A stretch of 22,343 bases of DNA from positions 1 to 22,343 of the forward strand of contig JBEKFZ010000070.1 in NCBI GenBank assembly GCA_050013075.1, in the 5' to 3' direction. The translations under genes and the position numbers were made by a program. Under the pieces are notes generated by a model, which did not search any database, was not told the DNA's origin, and was given only the letters and a program-made list of their open reading frames with translations. Origin of the DNA: JBEKIK01 sp050013075. GTDB taxonomy: Bacteria; Planctomycetota; Planctomycetia; Pirellulales; Thermoguttaceae. Numbering within the stretch: the stretch's first letter is position 1; each line of letters begins with the position of its first letter. Positions 20,921 through 22,343 of this stretch are shown piece after piece.

Positions 20921-22210
20921 TCAGAAAACACAGTTACATCGTCCAATGCTCTCCTGCAAGTCCAGCGACGCAAACATTGCTTCGTCTTCCAAGCACAGGC
21001 CGATCTCCAGGTCGGGTCTGATCCGCCGAATACACTCGATCAAGTATCTGTAAACCTCAGTGCGAGTGGAACGACTGAATCGAAGCCGTCCATCGTCTGA
21101 CTTGTTTGGTCCACGATCAAGCAGTGATGATACGACATTCTCCTTGCCTAATTTGAGTTCCATCAGACGCTGGGCTTGGGGGTAGGAGCAGATGGAACCA
21201 AGCGTGATCCGCGACAACGGGATGGATGCAATCAGGGACGCCATGAAACGCCCGTAGACTTCCTGCCAATCGGCAATAGGGATGATCGGCATGACCACTG
21301 CTCGCACCGGATAGCCTATCTGTGCACAACGCCGCATAGCCTCAATCCGATCCATTACATCGGGCGAATTCTGTTCAAAATCTCGAACTATTTCGGGCGC
21401 ATTGACCGTCCATGAGAGAATCGTTCGCCCAGCGTGATCGAGGTCTAGTAGGTTGTCGATATCGGCGCTTTTTGTTAGGATAACCATGTGCGCATAAGGA
21501 TGCCGGGCAAAAAACGGAACCATCGTCCGTGCATGCCCGCTCAATGGCTCCAATGCTAATCCATCTTGGAGTTTTCCCAAATAGAAGGCCGTCGGCTTTG
21601 TGAGTTGGATCGCGGTTCGATCCACTTCCGCAAGGATTTCCTCCAGGTTGAGGAATATCTTCACGGTCGGCGAAAACCAAACTCCAGATGTTCCGGCCAA
21701 ATAGCAGTAGTGGCAACCGTAAGGGCAGAATCCGTAGGGCGAGAAATGCCAATAGTTAGGGCAGGCGTTGCCTTCCTCACTACTAAAACGCACCGCGCTA
21801 CGGTGCTCGCCCAGTACGAGCGTTTTCTTGCCGCGCTCATGCAACCGCAATGGGTCGGACTCGCCCAAATCAACTCGATTATGTGAAACACCAAATGCTT
21901 CCAGGACTTCCGCCTCCGGATGAGCCACACAAATCCGCTCGGCCAATTGCCGACGGACCTGCGTGCGATTGCTTCCCTTGGCCAGGACGATCCTGGAGGG
22001 CCGAAACAACTGCGCAGGCCGAGGCAAATAATCTTCAGAGGGCTTATCGTTCACCAACATAAAGCCGATCCCAATCTTGTCGGAACACCGCATAATGCCG
22101 CTGCCATGTGAACCGACGTATACTATAGCAGGCCTTCCCGGCCCGTTCAAGACGACTATCCGGCCGGCGCGGAAGCACTTTTTAAAGAACCTTTGCATAC
22201 GACTTTGCAA
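20921..22210 (-). CDS. Spore photoproduct lyase family radical SAM protein
   Basis: 429 aa from TTG 22210 (AGGA 9 bases upstream), or 425 aa from ATG 22198. The radical SAM motif CPYGCHYCY (Cys162, 166, 169 in the longer form) sits in the context YWHFSPYGFCPYGCHYCYLA. Further family features are FYLGKLQDGLALEPLSGHAR, MVILTKSADIDNLL, LSWTVNAPEI, and the C-terminal CLEDEAMFASL with GRCNCVF. True SplB reverses the 5-thyminyl-dihydrothymine UV lesion using a SAM radical; this non-sporulating context suggests a broader repair or unknown role. The first about 55 residues are not typical of the family and may include a mis-set start. Confidence 0.88.
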   Translation of the reverse strand: MQSRMQRFFKKCFRAGRIVVLNGPGRPAIVYVGSHGSGIMRCSDKIGIGFMLVNDKPSEDYLPRPAQLFRPSRIVLAKGSNRTQVRRQLAERICVAHPEAEVLEAFGVSHNRVDLGESDPLRLHERGKKTLVLGEHRSAVRFSSEEGNACPNYWHFSPYGFCPYGCHYCYLAGTSGVWFSPTVKIFLNLEEILAEVDRTAIQLTKPTAFYLGKLQDGLALEPLSGHARTMVPFFARHPYAHMVILTKSADIDNLLDLDHAGRTILSWTVNAPEIVRDFEQNSPDVMDRIEAMRRCAQIGYPVRAVVMPIIPIADWQEVYGRFMASLIASIPLSRITLGSICSYPQAQRLMELKLGKENVVSSLLDRGPNKSDDGRLRFSRSTRTEVYRYLIECIRRIRPDLEIGLCLEDEAMFASLDLQESIGRCNCVF

Positions 22211-22228
22211 CTTATAGGTTCCTGCTAG

Positions 22229-22250
22229 AATATGATCTATAGGACATATT
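22229..22250. promoter_or_regulatory. AATATG...CATATT operator-like dyad
   Basis: The arms AATATG (22229-22234) and CATATT (22245-22250) flank a centre CTATAG (22237-22242) that is itself palindromic, so 18 of 22 positions are symmetric. It lies just upstream of the SPL-family gene and between it and the tRNA. Confidence 0.35.
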
Positions 22251-22262
22251 ACGATGTCCCCC

Positions 22263-22343
22263 GGAGGGTACGCGAATGGTTAGCAGCCTGACTCGAAATC
22301 AGGTGCCGGGTAACCGGTTGAGGGTTCGACTCCCTTGCCCTCC
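22263..22343 (+). tRNA. tRNA-Ser(CGA), lacking 3' discriminator/CCA at window edge
   Basis: The acceptor GGAGGGT pairs with the final GCCCTCC (one T-G pair). Anticodon stem CCTGA/TCAGG (22287-22291/22299-22303) encloses loop CTCGAAA with anticodon CGA at 22294-22296. A long variable arm GCCGGGTAACCGGTT is typical of class II serine tRNA. The T arm is GAGGG-TTCGACT-CCCTT. The D arm is weak, with about two clear pairs. It reads UCG codons. Confidence 0.9.

Overview
The window looks like a chromosomal segment of a planctomycete, probably from an uncultured lineage. Four things point there: a MoxR / DUF58 / BatA-type von Willebrand (vWA) gene cluster with a divergent prenyltransferase-repeat + DUF4159 gene, a secreted GH16 enzyme ending in a PEP-CTERM tail, many pseudo-palindromic and heptanucleotide repeats between genes, and the overall gene style. 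The phylum call is inference from gene content, because no marker gene long enough for placement is present.

Layout. (1) 1-1463, minus: 5' part of a secreted squalene-cyclase-type repeat protein with a DUF4159 domain, cut by the window edge. (2) 1792-10479, plus: the vWA cluster, consisting of MoxR ATPase, DUF58 protein, BatA-like membrane protein, and vWA + glutamine-amidotransferase-like membrane protein. Two foreign-looking inserts interrupt it. The first, between moxR and DUF58 (2869-4432), holds an AT-rich GIY-YIG nuclease and a two-gene unit of an AF2212/DUF104-like small protein plus a retropepsin-like aspartic protease. The second, between batA and the last vWA gene (7728-8127), holds a DUF433 antitoxin and a DUF5615 toxin that has been cut to a stub by repeat DNA. 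(3) 10597-10980, minus: BON-domain protein. (4) 11228-15148, minus: secreted GH51 arabinofuranosidase and secreted GH16 enzyme with beta-repeats and PEP-CTERM, and behind them a possible GH32 remnant. (5) 15500-17562, plus: pseudo-receiver protein, MazG-like pyrophosphohydrolase, Rcp1-type response regulator. (6) 17838-19383: a probable PD-(D/E)XK-fold protein (minus) and a HigB/HigA-type toxin-antitoxin pair (plus) with a clear promoter and operator. (7) 19428-22210, minus: an operon-like set of spore-photoproduct-lyase-family radical SAM protein, DUF523/TudS desulfidase-like protein and a second SPL-like radical SAM protein. (8) 22263-22343: tRNA-Ser(CGA), lacking its last bases at the window edge.

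The most unusual content is repeat biology. Two perfect 23-bp inverted repeats starting AAAAAGGGGTC sit inside coding sequences of two different vWA proteins, in the same reading frame, and both translate to KKGS...DPFL peptides. They behave like protein-coding palindromic insertion elements. Seven or more arrays of exact 7-bp units (GGATGAA/ACTGATA, CTGAACC and GGGATTA families) sit directly against gene starts and ends. An 82-bp element is present twice in opposite orientation. A 24-nt hairpin module is shared by two otherwise different stem structures.

How the genes may work together: the vWA cluster is a typical MoxR chaperone/envelope complex. GH51 and GH16 act on plant or algal polysaccharide outside the cell. 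The minus-strand operon at the right end combines UV-lesion-type radical SAM enzymes with a thio-base desulfidase family member, which suggests a light-damage or base-repair role (inference).
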